Shown: positions 8,449 through 17,986, counted from the first letter of the stretch. The stretch: DNA of 64,000 nucleotides from Pseudomonas khavaziana (GCF_019145205.1 NZ_JAHSTT010000002.1:186001-250000), one strand, 5' to 3'. Numbers and translations: made by a program. Notes: generated from the sequence alone by a model not told the origin.

Positions 8449-9987
8449 ATGTCGCTCACCACACCGCCACTGTCATTCAACCCCGCCGGCATCGAGCTGG
8501 ATCGCCGCCTGGGCCTGACACGCCAACTCTATGAAGCCTTGCGCCAGCGGGTGCTGGATGAGCGACTGGTAAGCGGCACACGATTACCCGCCACCCGCGA
8601 CTTGGCCGCGGCGTTGTCGATTTCGCGCAACAGCGTAATACGTGCCTATGACCAGCTGTATGCCGAGGGCTTTATCGAGAGTCGAGTCGGAGATGGTACT
8701 TACGTCGCTCAGCTACCTATGTCCAAAAAACTATCCACAAAAGTATCCACAGGGTTACCAATAGGCTTATCCCCAGCCTTATCCACAAAATGGACGAATT
8801 TGCCCGGGCATTTGGACGATGAAGTTATCCACAGCGCAGGTTTGAACCGGGTAAAAAATCACCACCTGCCCCAGCCGCCCTCAGGCCCACCCCGGGCATT
8901 TCGTGTGGGAGTGCCGGCCTTCGATCTGTTTCCGTTCGAGGTGTGGGCCAAGCTGAACGCGGGGTTCTGGCGCAAACCAGACCTGCAACAACTGTGCTAC
9001 GGCGACCCGGCCGGTGATGGTCGTCTGCGCGGGTTGATCGCCGCGTACTTGCGCAGCTCGCGGGGTTTGCAATGCAGCGCTGAACAAATAGTGATCACCA
9101 GTGGCGCTCAGCAGGCGATCAGCCTTTGTGCACAGCTGCTGGTGGAGCCGGGGGACAGCGTTGCTGTTGAAAACCCGGGCTATCGCGCAGCGGGCCACGC
9201 GTTCGCCTTGGCCGGTGGGCGTCTGCACGGCGTGGCAGTGGACGGCGAGGGCATCGACTGCCAGGCGCTCAATGCCCTGGGCGATTGCCGGGTGGCGTAT
9301 GTCACGCCTTCCCACCAGTACCCGCTGGGTGTGGTGATGAGCCTGGCGCGTCGCCTGGAACTGCTGGCCTGGGCGCAGCGCACGGGTGGTTGGGTGGTTG
9401 AGGATGATTACGACGGTGAGTACCGCTACAGCGGTGCGCCGCTGTCGCCACTGGCAGCCCTGGATCGTAGCGGGCGCGTGCTGTACGTCGGCACCTTCGG
9501 CAAGGTGGCGTTCCCGGCCCTGCGCCTGGGTTACCTGGTATTGCCTGCGGCGTTGGTGGACGCCTTCGCCCAACGTCGCGCCGTGGACATGCGTCATTCG
9601 GAGGTCAGCACCCAGGCGGTGATGGCCGAGTTCATGGCCGCCGGGCATTTCCAACGGCATATCCGACGCATGCGCCGGGCGGCCCTGAGCCGCCGCAACA
9701 CCTTGCTCGCCGGCTGGCCGGGCGATCTGCCTGGCCTAGGCCCGCTGCCCAACGTGGCGGCAGGGTTGCACCTCACCGTGAGGCTGGACAGCGTGGCCCG
9801 TGAGCAGCAATTGCTGGCCCAGGCGTTGGCCGCTGGGGTCGAGGTCAATGGCCTGAGCAACTATTGGCTGGCAGATTCGATCACCCCCCTCGACCAGCGC
9901 GCCGGGTTGGTACTGGGATTCGCCGCTGTGCCGGAGGCGGCGATCACACAAGCGCTGGCGCGATTGCGAGTGGCATGGCAGGGCTGA
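8449..9987 (+). CDS. MocR/PdxR-type transcriptional regulator (GntR helix-turn-helix fused to aminotransferase domain)
   Basis: 512 aa. Residues about 20-90 are a GntR winged helix ('LTRQLYEALRQRVLDERLVSG', 'LPATRDLAAALSISRNSVIRAYDQL', 'VGDGTYV'). Residues about 145-505 are a fold-type I PLP domain: 'ITSGAQQAISLCAQLL', 'VENPGYRAAGH', 'VTPSHQYPLG', 'VVEDDYDGEYRY', and 'GTFGKVAFPALRLGYLVLP' with the PLP lysine in FGK. Such regulators sense PLP or amino acid/amine ligands. The linker (about residues 95-130) is unusually Ser/Lys/Leu-rich, made of a degenerate tetrapeptide repeat (LSTK, VSTG, LPIG, LSPA, LSTK) encoded by 12-nt units resembling DnaA boxes. It probably regulates the divergent paiB-GNAT operon. 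Its stop lies 2 bp from the convergent giant gene. Confidence 0.92.
   Translation: MSLTTPPLSFNPAGIELDRRLGLTRQLYEALRQRVLDERLVSGTRLPATRDLAAALSISRNSVIRAYDQLYAEGFIESRVGDGTYVAQLPMSKKLSTKVSTGLPIGLSPALSTKWTNLPGHLDDEVIHSAGLNRVKNHHLPQPPSGPPRAFRVGVPAFDLFPFEVWAKLNAGFWRKPDLQQLCYGDPAGDGRLRGLIAAYLRSSRGLQCSAEQIVITSGAQQAISLCAQLLVEPGDSVAVENPGYRAAGHAFALAGGRLHGVAVDGEGIDCQALNALGDCRVAYVTPSHQYPLGVVMSLARRLELLAWAQRTGGWVVEDDYDGEYRYSGAPLSPLAALDRSGRVLYVGTFGKVAFPALRLGYLVLPAALVDAFAQRRAVDMRHSEVSTQAVMAEFMAAGHFQRHIRRMRRAALSRRNTLLAGWPGDLPGLGPLPNVAAGLHLTVRLDSVAREQQLLAQALAAGVEVNGLSNYWLADSITPLDQRAGLVLGFAAVPEAAITQALARLRVAWQG
8731..8833 (+). repeat. Cluster of DnaA-box-like 9-mers inside the mocR linker
   Basis: Exact TTATCCACA occurs at 8779-8787 and 8825-8833. 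One-mismatch forms are CTATCCACA (8731), GTATCCACA (8743) and TTATCCCCA (8767). The first four sites lie in a tandem array of degenerate 12-nt units (8731-8790), all in the same orientation. The sites sit in coding sequence for the regulator's linker. Confidence 0.7.
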
Positions 9988-9989
9988 GA

Positions 9990-12900
9990 TCAATGTTCAA
10001 AAAACAGTGACTGGGCCAGTTGCGGACTGATTTCACTGCGGTAAATCTCGATCTGGTCCTTGTCGCTGCTGCCCGTGCGCTGCAATCTGCCGCCGAGCCT
10101 GCGCTGGTCGCTGGTCTTGAGGTGCCCGGCGGTAAAATGTTCGACCTCGGCCTGGGGCGATGCGTAGTGAAAGTGTGCATACCACAGGGCGGCATTGCTT
10201 TGGCTATCGCGGATTTCGTATTCATCCAGGTAGTTCTTGCCTGGGCCCTTCAACGGACGGCGATTGGTCGTCTTGAGGATCTTTACCAGCCCTTGATCAT
10301 GCAACCACTTTACACGGGCTGCCGTGGGAGGTTGTTGCTTGGTCAGAGTGACTCGCGTCTGGGTACCCAGTTCATAGAGATGTTTGGCGCGGTCATTGAG
10401 CTGGCGGTTGAGGGTGGCCGCCGAAGGCCGGTCGCTTTCGGTGAGGTTGAGCCGAGTCAGAGCGGATTCCACTGTCAGCACGGCACGCTCCAGCTGGGCC
10501 GCTTGCTGGTGGAACATCTCTTCGATCTCCACCGGGATACGCCCGGGTTTACGCGAGTGAGCCAACAGGCGGCGGGTGGTGGCCGGTTCATCATCCAGCA
10601 ATTGCTGCCCGGCGTTGAGGCTTATCCCCAGGTCGGCCGGCCGTGGCTCTGACGGGGTAGAGGGAATCTGTTTGTGCTCGACCCAGACCCCTGGGGTTTT
10701 TTCGTGGAAGGTGGCAATCACCTTGCCAGTCAGCGTTGCCTTCACATCCACCAGCGTGGCTTCGCTCTCCCTTGGCTCGCCTACCACGATGCCCTTGAAG
10801 CGGGTCTTGATAATTTTGCGTCGAGGCGGCTCGGGCGGTTTCGACGGCCCCGGCTTTGGCTCAAGGGCTTTACGCTGACGCAACAGCTGCGCCAGTTCGT
10901 GCAAGGCGCGCTGATGAAATTCTTCGATGCGCTGGCGCAGCACTTCCACGGGGTCGCGTTGCAGTTGCTCTGGATAATCGGCGTGCAGGTCCAGCAGGCG
11001 ATGGTCAACGATGTCGAATTGCTCGGCCAAGCTGTAGAGCGTTTCGATGCGTTCATTCAGGCTGCTGCCTTCGAGCTCGCCGAGGATGTCAATTACGCTC
11101 TGCACGTGCAGGTCGGCGGCGTCGATGATATCGCTCAGCTGTGCGCGGACACGGGTCAACACCGCGCTGTTACCGGCTTTGACACACAGATAGCGCATCA
11201 GGGTGATGTGCAGCGCCTTCAGGTCGGGGAGCGTGATATTGGGTAAGGCGCGCATTGTCGATTGGATGGCTTCTGCACCATCGAGACCTAGGTTTTCCAG
11301 TTCCTTGAAGCGGCCGGCCACGTATTCCAGGCGCATGATCATTTCCAGCGTCTGGGTCGCAATAGTCTCGGCGGTTCGCCTCTCCAGCGAGGCGGGTAAT
11401 TCGAGCGCATCGAGGGAGCCCAGCAAGGCATCGCGGTAAGCGGGCAATTGTTCACTAATGGCGGCTCGCGTCAGCGCCAACTGGTTTTTCAGGAAGCCAA
11501 TCATCATGCTCTGGTATTCAGGCACATCGTCGATATGGCCCAGGGACCTGAGTTGGCGAATGGGCTCTTCGTACTCCAGCAGGCGTTGATTCACATCCCT
11601 GATGAAGTTTTCACGGCGTAAGTCAGTGGAGGGCCCAGGCTGTGTGCCGATGGCAGCGAGGGTATCGGACATCTGTTGTTGTCGTTCCCGGTCGGTGATT
11701 TGGAAACGGTCAATACTTCTGCGCAGTTCTTCAATGCGCGGCGGTTTCTGCTGCCTGGCCGTGCGCAGGCGGTTGCGAAACCCGCCGCCACGCAGGCGCA
11801 GGCGGGGATCGACAAACCACTGCCCAGCCCTGTTACTGATCAGCAATGGGCCGGTACGGTCTGGGATGACCGGGTCGATGACAACCACGTTGTCGTTGGC
11901 GTCTACCTTGACCTCGAACCAGCGCTCGCCAACTGGCACGAACCATTTGTTGGCGGCGGGATACAGATGGTGGTGGGTACCGGCTTGCTTGTTCTGCTCG
12001 CCCAATTCGGCGGGCGGCTCGACATTGAAACTCTCCAGCCACGTGCGCAGGCTCGTGGGGGTGCGGCTGAGTGCGCCGCTGACGTGCAGGGAGCCCTGGT
12101 GCGAGGCGAACAGTTCAGTGCTGGGCAAGTCCGGCAGCTGCACCGCGGTGATAGAGGGCGCAGGCCGCGCCGGTGGCTCTATGTTGGTGTTCGACAGCGG
12201 CTCCTCGGGCACCTTGGGCTTGAGCGTTTCGTCTGTCGCCGGGGCGGACGGATGACGCAGGGCCACATGCAGCGCCAGGGCCATTCCCAGGTTGAGCCAC
12301 AGGTCCACCAGTGCGGTCCAGGGCGTGGCTTTGTCTGCGGCATTGACTGCCTGCTCGACCTCTTCCAGGTCATCCATGATCTGCCACATCCATGCCGCGA
12401 TTCCCACCGTAGGGCCAAGGAACGGCAAGGTCGCATTGAAGATCTGCCAGCCGGCACTGCGAAAGGTCGCCCAGCGTTTCTGTACGTTGGACACCGATTG
12501 ACGAGTCGCCAGTTCCACCATGGCATTGGCGTTGGCCTTGAAGAGCGAGCCCATTACGTCATTGCCCAGCACTTCGTCGCTCAGGGTAATGGAGCCGCTC
12601 ATGTAGACCACGGTGGCGGGCTCGACCAGCACGCGGGCAAGTGTCCAGGGCGACGGTACGGCACCGGGAAACACGTACTGTGCGTAGTTGAAACGCGATG
12701 CTTCGGGCAACCAGGCCAGCACCGATTCGCGCAGATGCCGGTCATGTTTGATCGCATACAGCAGGTTTTGCCGCGAGGGGAATTGGCGCAACATCGGCTC
12801 AAGCAGCGGGCGGTACAGTACACACGGGCCCTTGTCGGCGGACCGGGGCTCGATCACGAACATGTTGGTCACCCTGTCCTGCTCGTGCCCGGGGCGCAAG

Positions 12901-14615
12901 GTGGGAATAAAGGCCAACTGACGGATGACGATTTCCTGCCCGTCGAACTGGCGGTCATGGGCGTCAGGTTGCATGACGGCGGCAACGTAGCGGTAACCAA
13001 GCTCATCCAGGCCATAGCGCCCCTGGATTTTCCATTGCAGGGCCAGCATCGGCAACTGCACACGCAGGTGGCTGGCGTAGAGCTGTTGCCGTGCCTGGGA
13101 TTGCTCCGGGTCTTCGAGCAGCGTGCGCTTGATCAGCGCCGGATAGTGCTCGCCGATATCCAGTTGGGTAATCATGTCCTTGAGGTAGCTGTACGTCAGC
13201 CATTCAGGTGCAGGACCGCCGTTATACGCCACGCTGGTCTCGCCGGTGGGCAGCCCGGTGAGATTTTCCAGGGCCAGGTCGATCAGGTTGCGGCGGGTGA
13301 TGTCGATCTGTCCAGGCACGGCAAAGGTGCCCCAGATGACCGGGCTCTGGATGATGACTTCAACCTTGTCCGGGTTCGGCCTGGTGCTCTGTTTGTCGGC
13401 ATTGAACCGGCTTTGCAATTGCGCGCGGGCATAGTCGCGTATCGGCGCAATACCGTCTTGGAACAAGCGACCGTGATTGGAGGTATGCACCTGGGCCAAG
13501 TCAATGAGGTAACGGCCGTAGGCGGCTGCATCAGCATCACTGGCATTGGCCAGCCAGTCGGGCATTTGCTGGTGGATTTGGTGAACGCGTGACAAGGACT
13601 GTCCGCTCAGGTCTTCGAGGGCGGGCAGGGCACGGGTTATGGTCGAAGGTACGCCGGGTTGGCCGAAGGCGGCCCGGCCCTCGGGTTCATCGAGCATGCC
13701 GATGGCCTCGATTTGCATGGAGATCAAGGCGCAGGCCAGGCTATCGAAAAAGTTGTCGGCCGGCTCAATCAGGCGCCATTGCAATATCGTGCCGTGGGGC
13801 ACCTGGCTCAATTTGGACGGAAGGCTTGCGCCGAACTGCTCCAGTGAGGCGAATTTCTCGTAGCCGTCGACCAGGGAGTAGGCGAGGATCTTGGTTTTTT
13901 TCTCGTGCTCGCCGATCAATAGCGTCTTGTCCAACACACCGATATGACGAACCTGACCATCGTGCAGCAAGTCTATATCGATCAGGCAAGCACGGCTCTT
14001 GTACGGGTCCTTGGCACTGCGGGTTTCTTTCTGCGCAAAGTGGTACAGCGTTCTGGCCATGGCGCAGTCGTCTGCGTCCCAGCCTTCTACAGTATCCACA
14101 TCCACGTTCCACACTTTGCGCAGCGAGTTGGCGAGCACTTGCCACCGCGGGCCGTTACTGTTGCTGGACTGGTTCCAGTAATCGAGCTGTTGTTCCTGAA
14201 AGGCGGTAAACAGCAAAGGCGCCAGCTCGTTGATCAAGCGGCCGACCGCATGGATCTTCACCGGCAGGTGCACGGCCTCCCAGGCATCGGGTTGCAGCGA
14301 GAGGTAATGCTCGCCGTCGATATAGGCCACCGGCCTGGGCGATATGGCCTGATGTGCCAAGACGGAGGTCAGGGACTCGGCTGTACCTCTGGACGAGACG
14401 ATCAGATCATCGATGACTCGCCAACGCGGATGGCAGACCATGGCCAGGTCCGGGTCGATATCCAGCTTCGGATACTGCTCGCGCAGGGCGGTGCGCAAGG
14501 TGCTGGCCGCGACTTCTCGACTGGTGGGGCCGGTGGTCAGCTGGATGAGCAATTCATCGACTGTGGGCGGTCGGTTGGTTTGCGAAGTGTCCGTGGCGAG
14601 GGTGTTGTCGGGCAT
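9990..14615 (-). CDS. Giant dermonecrotic-toxin-domain (DUF6543-type) protein, paralogue A
   Basis: 1541 aa from ATG 14615, which has AAGGAG upstream; the longer frame to 14738 lacks support. It resembles large Pseudomonas proteins annotated with a dermonecrotic toxin domain (family recognition from memory). Long collinear blocks are shared with the gene at 18041-22630: 'WGTFAVPGQI', 'GYRYVAAVMQPD' (about residue 545), 'GPCVLYRPLLEPMLRQ', 'FHEKTPGVWVEH' and a closing 'DYLDEYEI...LWYAHFHY' block. Around residues 715-790 two hydrophobic helices ('IFNATLPFLGPTVGIAAWMW' and 'LWLNLGMALALHVAL') could insert in a membrane. There is no signal peptide. The second half (about 1000-1350) is helical and charged. 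It is probably a secreted or contact-delivered toxin-like protein; activity and target are unknown. Confidence 0.7.
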   Translation of the reverse strand: MPDNTLATDTSQTNRPPTVDELLIQLTTGPTSREVAASTLRTALREQYPKLDIDPDLAMVCHPRWRVIDDLIVSSRGTAESLTSVLAHQAISPRPVAYIDGEHYLSLQPDAWEAVHLPVKIHAVGRLINELAPLLFTAFQEQQLDYWNQSSNSNGPRWQVLANSLRKVWNVDVDTVEGWDADDCAMARTLYHFAQKETRSAKDPYKSRACLIDIDLLHDGQVRHIGVLDKTLLIGEHEKKTKILAYSLVDGYEKFASLEQFGASLPSKLSQVPHGTILQWRLIEPADNFFDSLACALISMQIEAIGMLDEPEGRAAFGQPGVPSTITRALPALEDLSGQSLSRVHQIHQQMPDWLANASDADAAAYGRYLIDLAQVHTSNHGRLFQDGIAPIRDYARAQLQSRFNADKQSTRPNPDKVEVIIQSPVIWGTFAVPGQIDITRRNLIDLALENLTGLPTGETSVAYNGGPAPEWLTYSYLKDMITQLDIGEHYPALIKRTLLEDPEQSQARQQLYASHLRVQLPMLALQWKIQGRYGLDELGYRYVAAVMQPDAHDRQFDGQEIVIRQLAFIPTLRPGHEQDRVTNMFVIEPRSADKGPCVLYRPLLEPMLRQFPSRQNLLYAIKHDRHLRESVLAWLPEASRFNYAQYVFPGAVPSPWTLARVLVEPATVVYMSGSITLSDEVLGNDVMGSLFKANANAMVELATRQSVSNVQKRWATFRSAGWQIFNATLPFLGPTVGIAAWMWQIMDDLEEVEQAVNAADKATPWTALVDLWLNLGMALALHVALRHPSAPATDETLKPKVPEEPLSNTNIEPPARPAPSITAVQLPDLPSTELFASHQGSLHVSGALSRTPTSLRTWLESFNVEPPAELGEQNKQAGTHHHLYPAANKWFVPVGERWFEVKVDANDNVVVIDPVIPDRTGPLLISNRAGQWFVDPRLRLRGGGFRNRLRTARQQKPPRIEELRRSIDRFQITDRERQQQMSDTLAAIGTQPGPSTDLRRENFIRDVNQRLLEYEEPIRQLRSLGHIDDVPEYQSMMIGFLKNQLALTRAAISEQLPAYRDALLGSLDALELPASLERRTAETIATQTLEMIMRLEYVAGRFKELENLGLDGAEAIQSTMRALPNITLPDLKALHITLMRYLCVKAGNSAVLTRVRAQLSDIIDAADLHVQSVIDILGELEGSSLNERIETLYSLAEQFDIVDHRLLDLHADYPEQLQRDPVEVLRQRIEEFHQRALHELAQLLRQRKALEPKPGPSKPPEPPRRKIIKTRFKGIVVGEPRESEATLVDVKATLTGKVIATFHEKTPGVWVEHKQIPSTPSEPRPADLGISLNAGQQLLDDEPATTRRLLAHSRKPGRIPVEIEEMFHQQAAQLERAVLTVESALTRLNLTESDRPSAATLNRQLNDRAKHLYELGTQTRVTLTKQQPPTAARVKWLHDQGLVKILKTTNRRPLKGPGKNYLDEYEIRDSQSNAALWYAHFHYASPQAEVEHFTAGHLKTSDQRRLGGRLQRTGSSDKDQIEIYRSEISPQLAQSLFFEH

Positions 14616-14716
14616 CTGCAGCTCCTTGGCAAGCGTTGGCCCGAGCGGGCTGCAACGGACCTTGGAAGGCGCAAGGTAATCATTTAGGGCGCGACGAGAA
14701 CGGTAGATAAGTAAAG

Positions 14717-14736
14717 GGGGCGAGCACGCTCGCCCC
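14717..14736 (-). terminator. Hairpin terminator after the polyamine-binding protein gene
   Basis: A perfect 9-bp stem (GGGGCGAGC / GCTCGCCCC) with a 2-nt loop lies just after the stop at 14745. In the minus direction it is followed by a short, interrupted T-rich stretch (CTTTACTT). It separates the polyamine genes from the downstream giant gene. Confidence 0.6.
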
Positions 14737-14744
14737 ACAGGCGG

Positions 14745-15836
14745 TCAGGTACCGGACTTGATCTTGGTCCAGGCCCGCGTCCGGGCGCGCTCGGCCTCCC
14801 GGCCCAGGGGCTTGAGGGTGTAGAGCGTGGCCATGGCTGCTTCGGTAGGGTACAGATTGGGATTGTTACGGATTGCCGGGGCGACCTGTTCGGTGGCGTC
14901 CTTATTGGGGTTGGGGTAGCCGACAAAATCACTGATCGGCGCAATGACGTCCGGCTGCAGCAGGTAGTTGATGAAGGTGTAGGCGTCCTCGGGGTTCTGG
15001 GCGCCCTTGGGAACGGCAAGCATGTCGAACCAGATCGGTGCGCCTTCCTTGGGCAGGCGCATGTCCACGGTCACTCCGTTTTTAGCTTCTTTGGCGCGGT
15101 TGGCGGCCTGGGAAAAACTGCCGGAATAACCGACGGCCACACAGATGTCGCCGTTGGCGATATCGGCCATGTATTTGGATGAGTGGAAGTAAGTGATGAA
15201 GGGGCGGATCTTCATCATCAGCGCTTCGGCCTTGGCGTAGTCCTTGGGATTGTTGCTGTTGGGGTCCAGGCCCAGGTGTTGCAGCGCCAGGGGCAGGATC
15301 TCCGAGGGCGAGTCCAGCAAGGCCACGCCGCACTGCTTGAGCTGGCTGAGGTTGGCTTCGTTGAAGATCAGGTCCCAGCTGTCCACTGGCGCGCTGTCAC
15401 CCAATGCTGCCTTGACCTTGGCCGGATTGAAGCCGATAAGGATAGTGCCGTACATGTAGGGCACGGCAAACTTGTTTCCAGGGTCGTTGGCCTCGATCAG
15501 CTTCATCAGCTTGGGGTCCAAATGCTTCCAGTTGGGCAGTTGGTTGCGGTCCAGGGGCTGGAACACGCCGGCTTCAATCTGCTTGGCCAAAAACACATTG
15601 GACGGCACTACCACGTCATATCCGGAGTTGCCGGTGAGCAGCTTGGCTTCCAGCGCCTCGTTGGTATCGAAGATGTCGTACACCAGCTTGATCTGTGGGT
15701 TCTGCGCCTTGAAGTCTTCAAGTGCCTTTGGGGTGATGTAGTCGAACCAGTTGTAGACCTTCAGGGTTTTTTCTTCGGCGTGGACCGCGCCGCCGAGTAC
15801 GGCAATACAAAGGGCGAATACCTTGAACAGGTTCAT
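14745..15836 (-). CDS. Periplasmic putrescine/spermidine-binding protein (PotF/PotD-like)
   Basis: 363 aa. The signal peptide is 'MNLFKVFALCIAVLGGAVHA'. The mature protein opens with 'KTLKVYNWFDYITPKALEDF', the hallmark of PotF-type polyamine-binding proteins, and has 'YMYGTILIGFNPAKVKA', 'VAVGYSGSFSQAANRAKEAK' and 'EDAYTFINYLLQPDVIAPISDFVGYPNPN'. The ATG overlaps the stop of the amidohydrolase gene (ATGA), with GGAGTG as ribosome site. No permease or ATPase genes are adjacent, so it presumably feeds another polyamine transporter or captures acetylpolyamines for the neighbouring enzyme. The arrangement matches the aphA-binding protein pair recalled from P. aeruginosa (PA1409-PA1410). Confidence 0.9.
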   Translation of the reverse strand: MNLFKVFALCIAVLGGAVHAEEKTLKVYNWFDYITPKALEDFKAQNPQIKLVYDIFDTNEALEAKLLTGNSGYDVVVPSNVFLAKQIEAGVFQPLDRNQLPNWKHLDPKLMKLIEANDPGNKFAVPYMYGTILIGFNPAKVKAALGDSAPVDSWDLIFNEANLSQLKQCGVALLDSPSEILPLALQHLGLDPNSNNPKDYAKAEALMMKIRPFITYFHSSKYMADIANGDICVAVGYSGSFSQAANRAKEAKNGVTVDMRLPKEGAPIWFDMLAVPKGAQNPEDAYTFINYLLQPDVIAPISDFVGYPNPNKDATEQVAPAIRNNPNLYPTEAAMATLYTLKPLGREAERARTRAWTKIKSGT

Positions 15837-16867
15837 TGCACACACTCCTCAAAACCTTCGAGCACATTGACGGCATTGATGCCGATCTCTTCTACGGCGT
15901 AGCCGCCTTCCATGACGAACAGCGTGGGTTTGTCCAGGCGCGCAATGCGGGCGCCCATGGCCAGGTAGTCCGGGCTGTCGAGCTTGAATTGTGAAATGGG
16001 GTCGTCCTTGAAGGTGTCCACGCCCAGGGACACCACGATCACATCGGCGCCGTAGCGTTCGATCTCCTGGCAGGCTTGTTCCAGCGCCTGGCTCCAGCGC
16101 TCCCAGCCTGAACCCGCCGGCAGCGGATAGTTGAAGTTCAAGCCAACCCCGGCGCCTTCCCCCAGCTCGTCGGCATAGCCGAGGAAGAACGGGAATTCCG
16201 CCTCCGGGTGCCCATGGATCGAGGCGAACAGCACGTCGCTGCGGGTGTAGAAAATCGATTGGGTGCCGTTGCCGTGGTGGTAATCCACATCGAGGATCGC
16301 GACCTTCGTATGGCCCTGGTCGAGAAACGCCTGGGTGGCAATGGCCGCATTGTTGAGGTAGCAATAGCCGCCCATCAAGTCGCTGGCAGCGTGATGGCCC
16401 GGTGGCCGACACAGGGCAAAGGCCGAACGCGCACCTTGCTGGATCGCCTCTTGTGCAGTGAGCGCAACCTGGGCGGCGCTGTACGCGGCTTGCCAGGTGC
16501 CGGCAGTAATCGGCGCGCCGCCGTCGAAACTGTAATAACCCAACTGGCCGTGCAGGCTGGTGGGTAATACCCGGCGCAAGGTGCGCGCAGGCCAGGTGTA
16601 GGGCAACAGGTCACCGTCCTGGCCGAACTCGGTCCAGCGTTGCCAGGCGCCTTTGAAAAAATCCAGGTACTCGCGGCTGTGAATGCGTTGCAGCGGCGCC
16701 AGGCCGAAGTCCTGCGGCGCCTGCACCGGGCCCAGTTCGCGGTCCTTGACCCGTTGCAGTACGTGGTCGGCTCGCGAGGGCATTTCGAAACAGGGCATCA
16801 GCTGCCCATCCATCAGTTCACAACGGCCGTGGTGCAGATGGTGATCGTCCGAGTAGATCGTCAGCAT
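15833..16867 (-). CDS. aphA: Acetylpolyamine amidohydrolase (class II HDAC fold)
   Basis: 344 aa zinc enzyme that removes acetyl groups from acetylputrescine, acetylcadaverine or acetylspermidine. Catalytic residues are all present, with spacing as in the Mycoplana ramosa enzyme: His158-His159 in RPPGHHA, zinc ligands Asp195 and His197 in DVDYHHGNG and Asp284 in LGVDTF, and Tyr323 in MEGGYAV. The N-terminal 'SDDHHLHHG' is also typical of this family. It is coupled by an ATGA overlap to the polyamine-binding protein gene and lies next to an AraC regulator, giving an acetylpolyamine capture and catabolism module. I infer cytoplasmic location from the absence of a signal peptide. Confidence 0.93.
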   Translation of the reverse strand: MLTIYSDDHHLHHGRCELMDGQLMPCFEMPSRADHVLQRVKDRELGPVQAPQDFGLAPLQRIHSREYLDFFKGAWQRWTEFGQDGDLLPYTWPARTLRRVLPTSLHGQLGYYSFDGGAPITAGTWQAAYSAAQVALTAQEAIQQGARSAFALCRPPGHHAASDLMGGYCYLNNAAIATQAFLDQGHTKVAILDVDYHHGNGTQSIFYTRSDVLFASIHGHPEAEFPFFLGYADELGEGAGVGLNFNYPLPAGSGWERWSQALEQACQEIERYGADVIVVSLGVDTFKDDPISQFKLDSPDYLAMGARIARLDKPTLFVMEGGYAVEEIGINAVNVLEGFEECVQ

Positions 16868-16993
16868 TGTGTTGTTCTCCGCAGGCTGGGTGCAATGCTT
16901 GCAGTGTTGCGGCGAGCGGGGCGGTGGAGAACGGCAGGAGCGGCCAAAAGGGGATGAATAGGGCCAATGTTTATGTCCGTTATTCGCCCCCGG

Positions 16994-17986
16994 TTACGGC
17001 CTGAATTGACTGGGCGCCACGCCGCTCCAGCGCACGAAGGCATGTCGGAAACTCGCGGTTTCACTGAAGCCCAGTTGCTCGGCAATCCGGTGGATCGGCA
17101 GTTCATCGGCGCCAAGCAGCTGCTTGGCGCGTTCGAAGCGCAGTTCGTCCAACAGCTCCTGATAGCTGCAACCGAGCTCATGCAGGTGGCGGCGCAAGGT
17201 GCGCGAGGAACAGTTCATTTGCGCCGCCAACCCATCAACCCCAGGCGCGGCGTCCAACTGTGCACCGAGCAGATGGCGAACCCGGCCCAGCCAGGCCTGG
17301 CGCCCGGTGAACTCGGTATTCTGTTTGCGGCAACGCTCGGCCATGGCGCGATGGGTAATGACATCGGCCAGCGGTAGGGGTTGTTCGAGCCAGCGCCGGT
17401 CGAATGCAAAGGCGTTGGCCTGAGCGGAAAACTGCAACGAGCAGGCGAAATGCTCGGCATATCGTGCCTGGTAAACGGGGCTGGGGTAGGCAAAGCGGGC
17501 GCCCAGCAACGGCAGGGGCTGGCCGAGTAGATCGGCGCAGATGACCTTCAGCGAAACCAGGCAAAACTCCACGTTGAATTGGGTCAGGGCTGGGTCCTCG
17601 CGGTAACCGCCAGCGGTCAACCAGATGCGTTGGCCGTCCGGCTCCAGGCTCAGCTCAAAAAGTGTTCCCAATAGCGCCGGGTAGCGCAGGGCCAGTTGCA
17701 AGGCGTCACCGAAGGTGGCACTGGTGAGCAAGGCATAACCGAGCAAGCCGTAGGACGACACGTGCATGCGCTGCCCCAATTCCAGGCCCACGTCCTGGCG
17801 CAAGGCAACGGCATTGGCACACACGCGCATTTCCTGGTGGGTGGTGATATGAGTGTCGGCGCGTGCCAGGTCGGCTTCGCAAATACCGCTGCCGGCCAGC
17901 AGAATGTCATAGCTCACGCCTTCGGCCTTGAAGGTGTCCAGCACCCGCGAGACCGCATTGAGGGTAGTCAGGTGTGAATGCAGCAT
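16994..17986 (-). CDS. AraC-family regulator with Arabinose_bd-type sensor domain
   Basis: 330 aa from ATG 17986 with GGAA upstream; a TTG further up is rejected. Residues about 15-200 are the N-terminal ligand domain seen in OruR/ArgR-like pseudomonad regulators ('SYDILLAGSGICEADLARADTHITTHQEMRVCANAVAL', 'YGLLGYALLTSATFGDALQLA'). The C-terminus is a double helix-turn-helix: 'LAAQMNCSSRTLRRHLHELGCSYQELLDELRFERAKQLL' and 'IHRIAEQLGFSETASFRHAFVRWSGVAPSQFR'. It lies 126 nt upstream of aphA in the same direction and probably activates the acetylpolyamine genes in response to a polyamine; the ligand is inferred from context. Confidence 0.9.
   Translation of the reverse strand: MLHSHLTTLNAVSRVLDTFKAEGVSYDILLAGSGICEADLARADTHITTHQEMRVCANAVALRQDVGLELGQRMHVSSYGLLGYALLTSATFGDALQLALRYPALLGTLFELSLEPDGQRIWLTAGGYREDPALTQFNVEFCLVSLKVICADLLGQPLPLLGARFAYPSPVYQARYAEHFACSLQFSAQANAFAFDRRWLEQPLPLADVITHRAMAERCRKQNTEFTGRQAWLGRVRHLLGAQLDAAPGVDGLAAQMNCSSRTLRRHLHELGCSYQELLDELRFERAKQLLGADELPIHRIAEQLGFSETASFRHAFVRWSGVAPSQFRP

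Noticed and set aside
11676..13592. A 638-codon open frame antisense to the first giant toxin-like gene
   Set aside because: No family resemblance and shadow-like composition; the sense frame shares conserved blocks with its paralogue.
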